A DNA stretch of 64,000 nt from Actinomadura litoris (GTDB lineage Bacteria > Actinomycetota > Actinomycetes > Streptosporangiales > Streptosporangiaceae). The DNA is taken from NCBI RefSeq assembly GCF_009733595.1, contig NZ_WOFH01000014.1, positions 124,001 through 188,000 on the forward strand. The letters are read 5' to 3'. Below are positions 40,833 through 51,858 of the stretch, piece after piece (the first letter of the stretch is position 1; each line of letters opens with the position of its first letter). The notes beneath the pieces were generated by a model that saw only the letters and a program-made list of their open reading frames with translations, ran no database searches and was not told the origin of the DNA. Position numbers and translations under genes: made by a program.

Positions 40833-43435
40833 AGCGGCACGCCCCAGCCGATCTGCCGCTTGATCCCGAACGAGAAATCGGCGCGCTGCGCCACCACCCC
40901 GCCAGAGATCCCCAGGTACCGCACGACGATCTGTGTGCCGTTGTCCAGGACGTCGAACCAGCCGTACTGCTGGCTTTTGGTCGCGGTCGTCGGCGGGTCC
41001 GGTACAACACCGCCGGTGAGGCCGCCGTTGCCGATGAAGGTGGTCTGGTCCAGCGGGCTCACGCTGACCAGCGGGAACCGGCCCTGCACATGCGACCCGT
41101 CGTCATAGCTCAGCGCGTGGACGTCACCGTGCACGTACAGCAGCGGAACCTGGTGCGCGGTGATGTAGTCGGCGAGCTCGGCGCGCTCGGTCGCGTACGC
41201 CGACCACGTGTCGTCCCCGGTGAACGTGGAGGCGTTGTGCCAGGCGTCCTCGTGCAGCCACACCACCAGCCCCACCCCGGCCGTGACCACCTGGCTCTTC
41301 CACCACGCCTTCTGCGTGGCGCCGAGCTTGGTCTTGGACGAGGTGTCCGGGTCGGTGATCGGGTCCATGTAGGACCGGCCGTCGGTCATCACGAACAGGA
41401 CGCGGCCGATCTGCCAGGACTGGTAGATCCCCACCCCGTCGCCCGGCAGCGCATGCGAGGGGAACAGCCGTCGGTAGACCGCCTGCACCGCTGGTGCGGC
41501 AGGGCAGTCGGCGGCGACGTTCTGTCCGCCGAAATCGTGGTCGGACCAGGTGTAGGCGAGCGGGCTCGCGGCGTAGAGGGCCTGCTGGTTGGCCTGGCCG
41601 AGGGCGTTGAGCCACGCGCCCAGCGCCCACGCGTCATCGTCGACACCGATGTCCTGGTAGTGCATGTCGCCCAAGTGCACGAACATGCGGGCGGGCAGTC
41701 CGGTCGGGCCGGTCCGCGCGGCGGCGTCGCTGAAGCTCGCGGCGTTGGAGTTATTGTCCGCGCATGACGCCGCACCGAACGAGAACGACGACGCCGTGCC
41801 CACCGTCGGCAGCGTCCGGAACGTCGAGACGTGTGCGGTGTCCAGCGTCCCGTCCAGCTCGACACCCCAGTAGTAGGTCGTGTCCGCAGACAGCCCGGTG
41901 AACGTGCCGGTGATGATGCCGTCCCGGTCCGGCGCGGCCGCCGAGGTGTAGGTCGGGGAGGTCAGCGACGGGCTCGCCGACCGCGCGAACCGCACGCTCG
42001 AACAGAACTTCGTCACCGCCGACACCTTCACGGCCGACGAGGTCACCCCGCCCGTCAGCCGCCCGAGCAGCTGCGGAGGCTGCGCGGTGCCATACGACGG
42101 CGGCGCGACCGCGACGAGCAGCCCCGCCGCCGAGCCCGCATCCGGCGACACCGCCGCCGTCTTCGTCCCCGACGACCCGGCCGAGGCGAGCTGCTGCGTG
42201 GCGACCTCCAGATACGCGGCCGCCGTCCCCGTCACGATCGGGACGCCCTTGACCTCGGTCATCCCCGACGGCGTGGACGCCACCGCCGGAGTCGTGGACG
42301 ACGACGTCGTCGCGAACGCACCGATCAGCAGCGCCGCCGGCCCCACCACCGTGGTCGCCGGAGCGACGATGCTCGACACCCCCGCCCCGGTCGCCGCGCC
42401 GTTGGAGTCGTAGGGGCCGTGCGCCGCGCTCGGCGGTGCCGCGCCCGTCACCCGGAACACCACCGCCGCGCCCCGCGCGCTGCCGTTCGGCGACCGCCAG
42501 GTGTAGAAGTCCGGCTCCGTTGCGGCCGAGGTCACATACCGCCAGTACACCGCCAGCAGGCAGCCGCTGGTGTAAGCGCCCGGGAAAACCGTCCACCCCG
42601 GCGGGACCGTCGCAAAGATGTTCCCGGCGTTGCGGTGGAACACCACCCCGACCAGCAGGTCACCGTCCGCGACCGCGACCGGCTTGGGCACCCTCAGCGT
42701 CGGCGCCGACGACACCGTCACGCTGGAGACGTCGTTCGTCGTGGTGTGCGCGACCGGTGAGCTGGGCGGCGGCGCCACCGACCCCGGCTTGAGCGTGAAC
42801 ATGAACCCGGCGGCGTTCGCCCCCGCAGGCGATACCGTCGCGGTACGGGTGCCGGTCGAGCCCGATGCCGACAGGGTCTCGTAGGCGACCAGGTGGGTCG
42901 TGCTGTTGGTGCCGGTGGTGACGTTCCAGCCGCCGACGTTGGTCATGCTGCCGGGCTTGGTCACCGTGGTCGGCGTGCCGGACGCGATGTAGGAGGAGAA
43001 GATCGCGATGAGCAGCGCCTCGGACGACACGGCCGTGACCGCGGGGTCCACGATCGTGGTGGTGCCCGTCCCCACCCCGCTCCCGGACGCGTCGATCGGG
43101 GTGGTGCCGTCCACCCCGGTGGCGCGGAAGATCAGCGCACCGATCCGGCCCGCGCCGCCCGCCAAGTGCCAGGAGTAGTTCGTCGCGGTCTCGGCCGCCG
43201 CGGAGGGGATGGGTTTGGTGAACACGCTGGTGGTGCGGGTCGCGTTGTACTGCGCGCCCAGCGTCCACCCCGCCGGGACCGTGTCCCAGGTGGACGCGAC
43301 CGTGGAGTTGAGGATCGCGACGAGCACGTCCCCGTCCGCGACGTTCGCGGGCTTGGAGACGGTGATGTTGCCGTTGTTCGGGTCGGTCGCGGTGGTGACG
43401 TCACCGGCAGCGGTGTGCGCGACGGGAGCGGCCAT
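40829..43435 (-). CDS. Tail fibre-like protein fused to a PhoD-type phosphatase
   Basis: The protein has 868 residues. Two related N-terminal β-domains of ~190 residues each start VAHTAAGDV and VAHTTTNDV and share V-KP--VADGD-LV and VP-GWT. A fibronectin-like domain (RLTGGVTSSAVKVSAVT) follows. From ~residue 500 a PhoD/metallophosphatase domain shows FGAASCADNN, VHLGDMHYQDIG, YTWSDHDFGGQN and LLYVHGDVHALSYDD, the metal-binding D/H set. It may hydrolyse phosphodiesters such as teichoic acids during adsorption. It is coupled by overlaps at both ends to virion and lysis genes. Confidence 0.82.
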   Translation of the reverse strand: MAAPVAHTAAGDVTTATDPNNGNITVSKPANVADGDVLVAILNSTVASTWDTVPAGWTLGAQYNATRTTSVFTKPIPSAAAETATNYSWHLAGGAGRIGALIFRATGVDGTTPIDASGSGVGTGTTTIVDPAVTAVSSEALLIAIFSSYIASGTPTTVTKPGSMTNVGGWNVTTGTNSTTHLVAYETLSASGSTGTRTATVSPAGANAAGFMFTLKPGSVAPPPSSPVAHTTTNDVSSVTVSSAPTLRVPKPVAVADGDLLVGVVFHRNAGNIFATVPPGWTVFPGAYTSGCLLAVYWRYVTSAATEPDFYTWRSPNGSARGAAVVFRVTGAAPPSAAHGPYDSNGAATGAGVSSIVAPATTVVGPAALLIGAFATTSSSTTPAVASTPSGMTEVKGVPIVTGTAAAYLEVATQQLASAGSSGTKTAAVSPDAGSAAGLLVAVAPPSYGTAQPPQLLGRLTGGVTSSAVKVSAVTKFCSSVRFARSASPSLTSPTYTSAAAPDRDGIITGTFTGLSADTTYYWGVELDGTLDTAHVSTFRTLPTVGTASSFSFGAASCADNNSNAASFSDAAARTGPTGLPARMFVHLGDMHYQDIGVDDDAWALGAWLNALGQANQQALYAASPLAYTWSDHDFGGQNVAADCPAAPAVQAVYRRLFPSHALPGDGVGIYQSWQIGRVLFVMTDGRSYMDPITDPDTSSKTKLGATQKAWWKSQVVTAGVGLVVWLHEDAWHNASTFTGDDTWSAYATERAELADYITAHQVPLLYVHGDVHALSYDDGSHVQGRFPLVSVSPLDQTTFIGNGGLTGGVVPDPPTTATKSQQYGWFDVLDNGTQIVVRYLGISGGVVAQRADFSFGIKRQIGWGVPL

Positions 43436-44199
43436 CAGGTCGAGGGGATCGTCACGGTCAGATCGCTGCCGGGCGTGGTCGTCCCGACCTGGTCGATGTC
43501 GACGGTCAGGTACTCGCCCGCCGCCCACGTCGCGACATCCGGGACGCCGCCCGTCCCGGTCACCTGCCCGGCCGCGATCGTCGGCCGGTTGGCCTGCGTG
43601 GTGTAGATCGTCGTCCCGCTCTTGTGGACGTCGATGATGAGTGACTGCCCGGCGGGGCCGGTGGCGGCCGAGGCGCGGACGGTCCCGATCGTCAGCGCGC
43701 GGCCGGTGTCGTTGTAGATCCGGCCGGTGCCGGTGCGGACCGACAGGATCCCGGTGTAGGAGAACGGCAAGATCGACGGGGCGCCGCCGGAGGCGTGCGC
43801 GAGCACATAGTCCTGCGACGCGGCCGGCGAGTCGTCAGACAGCCGCAGTTCCCCCTCCATTGACCCGCCGGCGAGGTCGAGCTTGCCGTCCAGTGTGTCG
43901 CCCAGGTCGGTGGCGGTCAGCTTGTACCGGGTGCCGACGCCCCCCTCCACCCACAGGGCTGTGATGCCGTCCGGGCCGGAGAACTCGGGGATCGTGCCCT
44001 CCGGGTAGGTGCCGCCGTCCCCGGAGGTGATGATGGTGATGGCGCCGCCGCCGGAATCCAGGAGGTCGGTGTACTGGGTGCCGCCGGTCACCGCCGACCA
44101 CGCCGTCAGCTCCACGCCACTGGCCAGGACCGGGATGTCGCCGGGACCGACCTCGAACGTCCAGTCGGCCGAGGACTGCCCGAACTTATGCCGCGCCAT
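43435..44199 (-). CDS. Tail fibre/minor tail-like protein
   Basis: The 254-residue product starts MARHKFGQSSADWTFEVG and has β-rich segments (DLLDSGGGAITIITSGDGGTYP, GKLDLAGGSMEGELRLSDD). A C-terminal jelly-roll-like domain follows with IYNDTGRALTIGTVRASAATGPAGQSLIIDV. The 'L-AGG-M-G-L' phrase occurs in many phage fibre repeats. It sits between baseplate and fibre genes and is probably a receptor-binding component. Confidence 0.7.
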   Translation of the reverse strand: MARHKFGQSSADWTFEVGPGDIPVLASGVELTAWSAVTGGTQYTDLLDSGGGAITIITSGDGGTYPEGTIPEFSGPDGITALWVEGGVGTRYKLTATDLGDTLDGKLDLAGGSMEGELRLSDDSPAASQDYVLAHASGGAPSILPFSYTGILSVRTGTGRIYNDTGRALTIGTVRASAATGPAGQSLIIDVHKSGTTIYTTQANRPTIAAGQVTGTGGVPDVATWAAGEYLTVDIDQVGTTTPGSDLTVTIPST

Positions 44200-44215
44200 C
44201 AGCCCACGCCCCCCA

Positions 44216-45118
44216 CTAGTTGATGAACCAGTCGCCGGATGCCTGGATGGTCCGGGTCGCAGGGATGTCTGCCGTGATCGCGATCACCCGCACCTCGCCG
44301 GACGGATCGAGTTTCACCACCACCGGGGACCGGGAGTGATAGCCGAAGATCGTTTCGGTTTGGGTAGGTCGGAACCCGACCGGCAGGATCGATACGGCGG
44401 ACCCGTCATCGCTGGTCGGTAGGGAACCGGCGTCGCGGCGGATCGAACCACGCATGTGCACGATCCCGCCGGTGACGCGCCTCACACGGAGGTTGTTGTT
44501 CAGCGTCCAGGCGTGCCCGTCCGCGCCGTTGAGCGTCAGGTAGACCCAGCCCGTGTCCTCCAGCAGCGCGACCCAGATCGAGCCGGTGAATTTGATGTGC
44601 CGGTCGGTGTCGACCTCATAGGCGATCATCCCCATCGTCGGGTTCGCCGGGCGGACGGCTGAGGTGCACGGCACGACCGGCGACCCACGGAACGGCCGCA
44701 GGTCGATGAGGTTCACGATCGCGCCGGCTGGGGTCTTCTGCCAGGTCGCGAGCGGGACGTCCCAGGTGCCGGTGTCGTTCTGCGTGATCGCCGTCCCGGC
44801 CAGCACCCGGGAGTACACGCCGGGGGTGTGCGCGGAGTCAAAGGTCGCTACGGCGTAGTCGGTGCGGTTGGAGCCGCCTCCGTTCGCCGCGACGGTCAGG
44901 TTCAGCGGCCCGCCCGTCAGCTCATACAGCGCGCCCTGAAACACGCCTCGCCCGTTGGCGATGTTGATCGACGTCCCGCCGACCGCCGAGACCTGCAGCG
45001 ATGTCGACCCCCACGCCGCGTCGACATAGTCCGGGACCGGCCGGTTCCGTTTGCGGAACTCCAGCGACGAGCTGATCGCCGAGCCGTCGAACGGCTTGGC
45101 GGTCTCAACGGCAGCCAC
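44216..45118 (-). CDS. Minor tail/baseplate protein
   Basis: The product (300 aa) begins MAAVETAKPFDGSAISSSLEF. The first ~150 residues resemble a phage baseplate domain (VSAVGGTSINIANGRGVFQGALYELTGG, NRTDYAVATFDSAHTPGV); the rest is β-sandwich (WVYLTLNGADGHAWTLNNNL, VHMRGSIRRDAGSLP). It lies just downstream of the Gp37-like gene, a common order in actinophages. Precise role unknown. Confidence 0.7.
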   Translation of the reverse strand: MAAVETAKPFDGSAISSSLEFRKRNRPVPDYVDAAWGSTSLQVSAVGGTSINIANGRGVFQGALYELTGGPLNLTVAANGGGSNRTDYAVATFDSAHTPGVYSRVLAGTAITQNDTGTWDVPLATWQKTPAGAIVNLIDLRPFRGSPVVPCTSAVRPANPTMGMIAYEVDTDRHIKFTGSIWVALLEDTGWVYLTLNGADGHAWTLNNNLRVRRVTGGIVHMRGSIRRDAGSLPTSDDGSAVSILPVGFRPTQTETIFGYHSRSPVVVKLDPSGEVRVIAITADIPATRTIQASGDWFIN

Positions 45119-45130
45119 GTCCGCCTCCCT

Positions 45131-46279
45131 TCACTGTTTGGCCTGCTGGGCGGTGACTTTCGCGGTGAGGTCGGCGAGTAGCTTGATAAGGCGGCGTGTC
45201 CCTGTCGCGGCGGCCGTCCCTACCGTCGACTTGCGGACCAGACCGTCGGGCACCGACCAGGTGACCGTCAGCCCGCGCAACACGTCGGTGACGCCCTCGA
45301 CGGTGACGACGTCGCCGAGGAAGTAGTCCCGCCCGAACCGCAGCTCCCGGGTGTCGATCGCCTCGATCGTCAGGCTGCTCACCGGGCCGTCGTTGACGAG
45401 TTGCTGCGCGCCGGCCTGGTCCATCTCGTCCGTGCTCGCGGCGCTGGAGGAGTCCACGAACGTCTCGGTCCGCACGTGCCAGTCGGCGATCGCGTCGGTG
45501 TCGATGACCTGTCGGTACTGCCGCAGAGCGCCGTCGCCGGTGCCGCCGACGACCGCGACGGAGGTCTTGGGGGCCTCCTCAACGTGCTCGTAGGAGGTGA
45601 GGTTGCCCAGGTCGATCGCGAACCGCGCGGACGCCGACCGGTCTGCGGGGACGTAGGTCTGCAGTTCCAGGTTCCCCGCCGCGTTGAACAGCACCCTGAA
45701 CCCCAGTCCTGCGGAGGTGGCGAGTGGGCCGATCAGGTCGGGCACCAGCGGGGTCATGCGGGCCGCGCCGATCACCGTCGACCCGAGCCCTGCGTCGGTT
45801 TCGATCACCAGGCCGGGGATCCGCCGGTCGACCAGCGCACCCGGCCCCGCGTTCAGGTTCACGTACTGCTTGATCACCGTCTCGCCGGCGCCGGTTCGGC
45901 GGTCGTAGTCGACGTTCTGCGAGCCCAGCGCGAGGCCGGGCGCGGGCCAGGCCAGCACCCTCAAGATCGTCTCGGCGGTCGACCCGTACGCGGTCAGCGT
46001 CCCGTCGAAGGTCTCGGAGTTGGAGCGGGTCTTCTTCAGCCCCAAAACCTGCCCGGCCAGGACCGGCTGGGTGCCGGTCATGATGTTGACCCAGCCGCCC
46101 TTCACCAACCTTGCGGCCTGCGCGGTACCGGCGGGCATGGTGAGCGTCCAGGCGCCGATGTCGTTGAACGCCGGCGTCAGCTCCAGCGCGGTGAGACGGT
46201 CGATCTGCCCGGTCCGCGCCCGGTCCGCGTCGCGGACCTCGATCGTGTACGGCGACTCGCCGACCGGCAGGACCGGCAT
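45131..46279 (-). CDS. Siphovirus Gp37-like tail protein
   Basis: The product (382 aa) starts MPVLPVGESPYTIEVRDADR and shows the family features: TALELTPAFNDIGAWTLTMPAG near the N-terminus, a domain swap region with YVNLNAGPGALVDRRIPGLV, and LRFGRDYFLGDVVTVEGVTD near the end. This family (ReqiPepy6 Gp37-like) forms the tail tip hub next to the distal tail protein. The ATG at 46279 coincides with the stop of the preceding gene. Confidence 0.82.
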   Translation of the reverse strand: MPVLPVGESPYTIEVRDADRARTGQIDRLTALELTPAFNDIGAWTLTMPAGTAQAARLVKGGWVNIMTGTQPVLAGQVLGLKKTRSNSETFDGTLTAYGSTAETILRVLAWPAPGLALGSQNVDYDRRTGAGETVIKQYVNLNAGPGALVDRRIPGLVIETDAGLGSTVIGAARMTPLVPDLIGPLATSAGLGFRVLFNAAGNLELQTYVPADRSASARFAIDLGNLTSYEHVEEAPKTSVAVVGGTGDGALRQYRQVIDTDAIADWHVRTETFVDSSSAASTDEMDQAGAQQLVNDGPVSSLTIEAIDTRELRFGRDYFLGDVVTVEGVTDVLRGLTVTWSVPDGLVRKSTVGTAAATGTRRLIKLLADLTAKVTAQQAKQ

Positions 46280-47208
46280 CAGTCCGACTCGAAGCGAGGC
46301 CGGTAGGTCATCTGCGCGCGCGTCGCGGCCGTCGACCCGGTGACGTCCAACGTCAGGTCGTTCTCCAAGGGCGCGAGCGGCCACAGCTGGTAGCCCGCGC
46401 TGAGCTTGTCCCACCGGTTGACGCCGTTGCCGTCGACCACCGTGGTCGCTCCCGGGGTGGTGTCGATGGTGAGGGAGTCGGTGCCGGTCGCCGTCCAGGT
46501 GATGGTGAGCGTCGCGCCGGTGGAGTCGTTGGTCAGCGTGATCGCATCGAACGGGCCGGTGAACTTCCAGATCGGATAGGCGTCCACGTCACCGGTATTG
46601 ATGACGGTGGAGGCGCCGAGGATGTGCGCCGCGCTGACGACCTCGTAGAAGGTGTCGGCGCCGGGGATCGGGATCTCGGTGCGGGTGACGGCGTCCGAGC
46701 CCCATTTCAGGGTCTGCTCGTCGCCGAACATGTACGGGTCATCGGCGGTGAACAGCAGCCCGTAGGTCATCGCGACCACGCCCCAGCCGCCCTTGCCCTC
46801 CTCGCCCTCCATCCCGCTGGCGTAGCGGGCGCGGATGGACCGGCGGGTCAGGTCCGGCTGGACCGTGGAGATCACGCACTCGCCCCGGCGCGGGGAGACC
46901 GCGCCGATCAGCGCCCGCCTGGTCGCGACCAGCTCCTCCCGCGAGCCGGCGCGGATCACGATGGGGATGAACAGGTCCCGCGCCGTGGCGCGGACACCCC
47001 GCCAGAACGAGCCGTCGACCGCCGGGGAGTCGTCCCGGTAGTGCTGATAGGTGGGCGCGTGGAACCCTTTGCGGCCGGCCTGCCGCCAGATCCCGCCAGT
47101 GCCGTCCAGCGGCCAGTCCCGCCCGGACGGGTCGGTGATCACCGTGACCGCAGGGCGGTAGGTCGGAGCCGGAGGTGTGACGACGGTGGGGCGGACGAGG
47201 ATCGGCAC
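46279..47208 (-). CDS. Distal tail (Dit-like) protein
   Basis: The product (309 aa) has an N-terminal Dit-like half (RDWPLDGTGGIWRQAGRKGFHAP, DLFIPIVIRAGSREEL, GECVISTVQPDLTRRSIRARY, GLLFTADDPYMFGDEQ). Its C-terminal β-sandwich (INTGDVDAYPIWKFTGP, LTITWTATGTDSLTIDTTPG) carries the sipho tail-domain signature. It follows the tape measure gene, as expected. It joins the tail tube to the baseplate. Confidence 0.82.
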   Translation of the reverse strand: MPILVRPTVVTPPAPTYRPAVTVITDPSGRDWPLDGTGGIWRQAGRKGFHAPTYQHYRDDSPAVDGSFWRGVRATARDLFIPIVIRAGSREELVATRRALIGAVSPRRGECVISTVQPDLTRRSIRARYASGMEGEEGKGGWGVVAMTYGLLFTADDPYMFGDEQTLKWGSDAVTRTEIPIPGADTFYEVVSAAHILGASTVINTGDVDAYPIWKFTGPFDAITLTNDSTGATLTITWTATGTDSLTIDTTPGATTVVDGNGVNRWDKLSAGYQLWPLAPLENDLTLDVTGSTAATRAQMTYRPRFESD

Positions 47209-47220
47209 CGGCTACACCCC

Positions 47221-50200
47221 CTAAATGCCGTGCATGAACAGCACCCGGTCGAGCGCGCTGGTGATCGCCTGGTCCGGTGGGAGGTGCTGCAGCTCGTGCA
47301 GATGCAGCTCGCCGACCGCCGGTCCGGTCCGCTCGGCGCCGCGCTGGGCGAGGGTGTGGATGTCCGACCACTGCCGCCCGGTGAGGACCGGCTCGGGTTT
47401 GCGGGTCTGGTTCACCGGCGGGAGCCACCCGCCCGAGTCGAACGACAGCGGCCGCAGCCGCGGCCCGTACCCGGCCACCACCCCGCCCGGGTCACCGGCG
47501 ATGCCGAGCCATTTCGCGACGTCCCAGCCGCGGCCGGTGCCCTTGATGAACTGCTCGCCCAGGCCCTTCACCAGCGCGCCACCGGCGGCCAGGCCGGGCG
47601 GGTAGCCCCACCACGGCGTGGAGCGCGTGAGGAGATGCTCGGACACGCGGGTGCCGGTGCGTGCGGCCTCCACGATCCACGTCCGGCCGCCCTGCACGCG
47701 GCTGGCCAGGTAGGTGTGTCCGCTGTGGGGCTGGCCGACCGCGCCCGGCTTCGGACCGGGGATGGTCTTCATGTAGTCGCGCTGGGTGTAGGTCGTTCTG
47801 GTGATATTGCGCTTGGCGCCGTCCAGCCAGGCGCGCATCGTCAGACCGGAGCAGTCGATCCCCGACAGGTCGGTGCCGCCCCACCGGTACCAGGTGCCGA
47901 TGTATTTGCGGGCGGCTTCGACGACGGACTGCTGCCCCCCGCCCCCGAAGCCCTTCTTGAACGCGCCGACCAGCGACTCCATCGCCTCCCACGCCGACCC
48001 GAGGAGCTTCTTGGGGATCGCGGCGATCGCCGACCCCCACGGGCTGGTGGCCAGCCCCACGGCCGACGGCACCATCTTCGCCGCGAGATCATCGAACAGC
48101 TTTTTCGGGTCGTCCAGCAGCGCGAGCCCGAGTTTGCCCACGTCGGCGACCTTGGACGCGGTCTTCTTCACCCCGTTCCAGATGCCGCCGAGCAGGCCGC
48201 CGCCCTCCAGCATCTGCAGGCGCCGGCCCGCCGCGAGCCACAGCGACTGCGCGCGCTGCTTGTGCTTGGCGGCGGTGGGGATCACGAACTCGGGTGCCTG
48301 GGTGTCGCCCTCGCCGACGATGGCGGTGGCCTTGGTGTACACGCCGGGCCGTGCCGTGACGGGGTTGTCGAGCGTGCCACCCGATTCCAGCAGCCCGACC
48401 TTCCCCAGCTGCAGGTTCCCGCCCAGGTGCAGCCACCCGATCACTTTGTTCCACAGGTTCCGGATGCCGTTGTTGTACACGTGGTCGATCACGAAATTGA
48501 CGGGGGCTTTCGTGGCGTTCCGCAGTTTCGCCCAGGTCGAGGAGATCGCCGACATCCCGCTGGAGAAGGAATTGCGGACTGCGGACATTCCGCGTGACAC
48601 GCCGTTCTGGACTGCGTGGATGGCGTTCGTCGTGGTGTTCTTGATCGAGTTCCAGTGTCGGACCACCTGGATGATCGCGGCGGCGAGGGGCCCGCCGATG
48701 ATCGACACCAGCAGTTGCCAGTGGGACCGCACCCACCCGATCGTCCCGGAAACGGCGCTGGCCAGGGCGTTTCTGATCCGCGACCAGTATTTGATCACCA
48801 GGCCGACCAGCAGGCCGAGCGGCCCGAGCACGATCGCCAAGATCAGCTGCCAGTGCGACCGGACAAAATTGATCGCGAATGTGATCGCAGAAGTCACGGC
48901 AGTTTTGATCTGCGACCAATATTTGATCACGAGCCCGATCCAAATACCGAGCGGGCCGAGCACAATCGCGAGCAGCAACTGCCAGTGCTGCCGCACGAAA
49001 TTCACGACGAACGAGATCGCGAACGTCACCGCGGTCTTGATCGCGTTGAACGTGCCGATCACGATGTTGCGGAACGTGCTGCTCTTGTTCCAAGCCAGCA
49101 CCAGCGCGGCGACCAGCCCGACGATCGCCAGCACCACGATCCCGATCGGGTTGGCGGACATCGCCGCGTTCAGCAGCCACTGCACCGCCGTCCACGCCGC
49201 CGTCGCGGCCTTGACGACCCCGGCCGCGACCGCGGAGGCGATCGCGGCCGCGCGCTGCCGCAGGTTCGCCACCGCGCTCGCCGTGGCCGCACGCGCGTTC
49301 GCCAACTGCGCCGCAGCCGCAGCCCTCAACGCCGCAGCCTGCGCCGCGATCCAGTTCCCCGCAGCCGCCGCCCTCGCCCGGCCCTGCGCGACCGCGTTGG
49401 CGGTGGCGGCGCGGGCGTCGGCGAGCTTGGCCGCGGCCGCCGCGCGGAACGCGGTCGCCTGCGCCTTGATCCAGTTCCCGGCGGCCGCGGCCTTGGCCTT
49501 GACGTTGGCCTTGGCGTCCGCCAGCGTCGCCGCCGCCGACGCGCGCGCCGCGGCGGCCTGCTGCCGCCACCGCTGCAGCTGCGACCGGATCGCCGCGCCG
49601 AGCGTGTTCGCCCTGGTCGCGCTGTCAGAAAAGGCGAGGTTGACGTTGCGGAACCCGGCGATGAACCCCCGCGTGGCGGTCACCCCGGTCCGCAGACCGC
49701 CCACCACACCCGACACCGCCGGCGCGACGCCCTTCACGGCCGCGACGCCCAACATCGCCAACTTCAGGGACACCAGCGCGTAGGCGATCGCGCGGATCAC
49801 CGCCGGGTCCATCGAGGCGATCCCGTCAGCGACCGCCTTGATCGCCCCCAGCGCCCCGAGCCCGCCGCCCCCCGCCGCCGGTGCCAACGCCAAGATCACA
49901 TGACCGATCGCCTTACCGATCGACTCGGCGGTCGCCACGACCTTGGGGCCCGCCTCCCGCACATAGGCCAGGAACCCCTGGAACTCCTTGCTGCCCCCGT
50001 TCGCGAAATTCGTGGTCGCCCACTCCTTGAACCTCGCGGCCAGCCGCTCGATGAACTGGACCGCGATCGGAGCGAACGGCAGGAACGCGCGGAACATGCG
50101 GCCGAACCCGACCGCCACATCGACCGCGGCGTTCCCCAGCCCCTTGATGCTGGGCCCGGTCAACGCCGCGAGCTGCTTCTTGAACGCGGTGAACTCGCTG

Positions 50201-51855
50201 CCCTTGGCGCCCTTGGCGACCCGGTCCAGTAGCCCATCGAACGCCGACGCGGCGCCCTTCACGAACGGCGTCAGCGAGGGGATCTGGCCCTTGAGGATCG
50301 CGATGCCCTTGCTAAACAAGGGCAGGACCGTCGGCTCCATCGACTCGCGCCACTTGGTGAAGGCGTTGGTGAGGCCCTGCCAGTCGGTCTTCAGCTTCTC
50401 CTCGGCGGGCGTCAGCTTGGTCATCGCCCGCCCGAGCGTCGAGGTCGCCGCGGCTCCCGACAGGCTCGCCGCGGTCAGCGCCCGCCGGGCCGAGGCGACC
50501 GCGTCCGCGGACTGGGCGTCGGCGCGGGCGACGTTCTGCCGGGCGCGCGCCACCGCGAGCTCGGAGTTGCGCACCTGCCGGTTGGCGTCGGCGAGCCGCT
50601 GCCGCGCCTGCCGCACCTGATCCGACCCCTCGACCCCGGCCTTGGCCGCGGCGCGCTCATCGGCGACCAGCCGCTTCTGCGCCAGCTGCTGCTCGCGCAG
50701 CTGCTGGATGGCCTGGTCGTAGCGCAGCTGCGCCTCCTGGCGGGCGAGCTGGTCCTCCTTGCGTTTCTGCTTGGCCGCGGCGAGCTGCTGCTGCGCTGCC
50801 GTCACGGCGGCCTGCGCGGCGGCCTTGGCCGCATCCGAGGCCGCCGGATCCGCCGCGAGCTTGGCGGCGTTGGCCTGCGCCTGCGCCACCCCGGTCTGCG
50901 CCTGCTGCACCGCCAGGTCGTCCTGCCGCGCGGAGGTGAGCTTCTCCAGCGCGAGCCGGGCCTGCTGCACCGCGAGCTGGTCCTGCCGGATCGCCAGCGC
51001 CCCGTCGATGACCTGGTTGCGCATGTCGACCAGGCGGCGGGAGGCGTCCGCGCGCGCCTGGTTGAGGGCCTGCTGCGCCTGCTGCGCGTTGCGCTGCGCC
51101 GAGGCCAGCGACTGCTCGGCCTGCCGCACCCCATCCAGGGCCTGCTGGTGTGCGTACCCGGCGTTGCGGAGCGCGGAGGCCAGGGCCTGCTGCGCGCCGG
51201 CCAGCGCGAGCGCGCGCTGCTGCCCCTGCACGGCCGACCCGTTCGACTGGGCCTGCGCCGCGCCCTCCTCCGCGATCGCCTGCTTGATCTTGTTGAACGC
51301 CGGGACCGCGACCGCCTGCAACCCCAAGACCCCGACACCCGCCGCGGCCGCGGCGCCGGCCAGACCAGAGATCCCCACGATCGCGGTCGCGCCGACCGGG
51401 ATCGCCGCCAGCGACAGCAGCGCCATCCCCAGTTCCTGCACCGCCGCCAGCGCGGGTCCGGTGTCGATCGAAACCGACGGCTCCGAACTGGAGGCCGCGG
51501 CGTTGAAACCGGTGGAGAACTGCAGCCCGGACTCCTGGCCGCTGGCGGCCGACTCCGACACATACCGGCCTAGGGCGTTGCGCAGGCGGCCTTGGGCGTC
51601 GCGGGTGAACGTCTCCCCGAACCCCTGGCCGAACTGCTGGCCGGAGTCGCGGCCGCCGGCGTCGGCGTCCCCGTTGAACTGGCGGAAGACGTCGCGGAGC
51701 CGCCCGGGTGATTCGCTGCTGAACCCGTCCCCGAACGCCTGGCCGAACGAGCGGCCGCTGTCGCTGCCCGCCCGCCGGGCTTCCCGGTCGACGTCGCCGC
51801 GGAAACCGGAGGGGTCCGCGCGGACACGGACGAACGCTGTCGCCAGGGGCGCCAT
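47221..51855 (-). CDS. Tail tape measure protein with NlpC/P60 domain
   Basis: At 1544 residues this is the largest gene here and sets tail length. Order: an N-terminal region with repeated [11 protein letters not shown]-like phrases, Ala/Gln/Arg coiled coil (about 190-480), a globular middle, an Ala-rich repeat zone, then three ~45-residue membrane-like repeats ([24 protein letters not shown] and variants, split by charged spacers). The NlpC/P60 domain starts near residue 1311 with catalytic Cys in IDCSGL (~1335) and His in HSGHTYLA (~1380). That domain probably opens peptidoglycan during DNA entry. Confidence 0.92.
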   Translation of the reverse strand: MAPLATAFVRVRADPSGFRGDVDREARRAGSDSGRSFGQAFGDGFSSESPGRLRDVFRQFNGDADAGGRDSGQQFGQGFGETFTRDAQGRLRNALGRYVSESAASGQESGLQFSTGFNAAASSSEPSVSIDTGPALAAVQELGMALLSLAAIPVGATAIVGISGLAGAAAAAGVGVLGLQAVAVPAFNKIKQAIAEEGAAQAQSNGSAVQGQQRALALAGAQQALASALRNAGYAHQQALDGVRQAEQSLASAQRNAQQAQQALNQARADASRRLVDMRNQVIDGALAIRQDQLAVQQARLALEKLTSARQDDLAVQQAQTGVAQAQANAAKLAADPAASDAAKAAAQAAVTAAQQQLAAAKQKRKEDQLARQEAQLRYDQAIQQLREQQLAQKRLVADERAAAKAGVEGSDQVRQARQRLADANRQVRNSELAVARARQNVARADAQSADAVASARRALTAASLSGAAATSTLGRAMTKLTPAEEKLKTDWQGLTNAFTKWRESMEPTVLPLFSKGIAILKGQIPSLTPFVKGAASAFDGLLDRVAKGAKGSEFTAFKKQLAALTGPSIKGLGNAAVDVAVGFGRMFRAFLPFAPIAVQFIERLAARFKEWATTNFANGGSKEFQGFLAYVREAGPKVVATAESIGKAIGHVILALAPAAGGGGLGALGAIKAVADGIASMDPAVIRAIAYALVSLKLAMLGVAAVKGVAPAVSGVVGGLRTGVTATRGFIAGFRNVNLAFSDSATRANTLGAAIRSQLQRWRQQAAAARASAAATLADAKANVKAKAAAAGNWIKAQATAFRAAAAAKLADARAATANAVAQGRARAAAAGNWIAAQAAALRAAAAAQLANARAATASAVANLRQRAAAIASAVAAGVVKAATAAWTAVQWLLNAAMSANPIGIVVLAIVGLVAALVLAWNKSSTFRNIVIGTFNAIKTAVTFAISFVVNFVRQHWQLLLAIVLGPLGIWIGLVIKYWSQIKTAVTSAITFAINFVRSHWQLILAIVLGPLGLLVGLVIKYWSRIRNALASAVSGTIGWVRSHWQLLVSIIGGPLAAAIIQVVRHWNSIKNTTTNAIHAVQNGVSRGMSAVRNSFSSGMSAISSTWAKLRNATKAPVNFVIDHVYNNGIRNLWNKVIGWLHLGGNLQLGKVGLLESGGTLDNPVTARPGVYTKATAIVGEGDTQAPEFVIPTAAKHKQRAQSLWLAAGRRLQMLEGGGLLGGIWNGVKKTASKVADVGKLGLALLDDPKKLFDDLAAKMVPSAVGLATSPWGSAIAAIPKKLLGSAWEAMESLVGAFKKGFGGGGQQSVVEAARKYIGTWYRWGGTDLSGIDCSGLTMRAWLDGAKRNITRTTYTQRDYMKTIPGPKPGAVGQPHSGHTYLASRVQGGRTWIVEAARTGTRVSEHLLTRSTPWWGYPPGLAAGGALVKGLGEQFIKGTGRGWDVAKWLGIAGDPGGVVAGYGPRLRPLSFDSGGWLPPVNQTRKPEPVLTGRQWSDIHTLAQRGAERTGPAVGELHLHELQHLPPDQAITSALDRVLFMHGI

Positions 51856-51858
51856 GCC

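Noticed and set aside
48616-50232. Long plus-strand frames opposite the tape measure gene
   Set aside because: They result from repetitive Ala-rich codons of the tape measure read backwards; Arg/Asp-rich product without starts.
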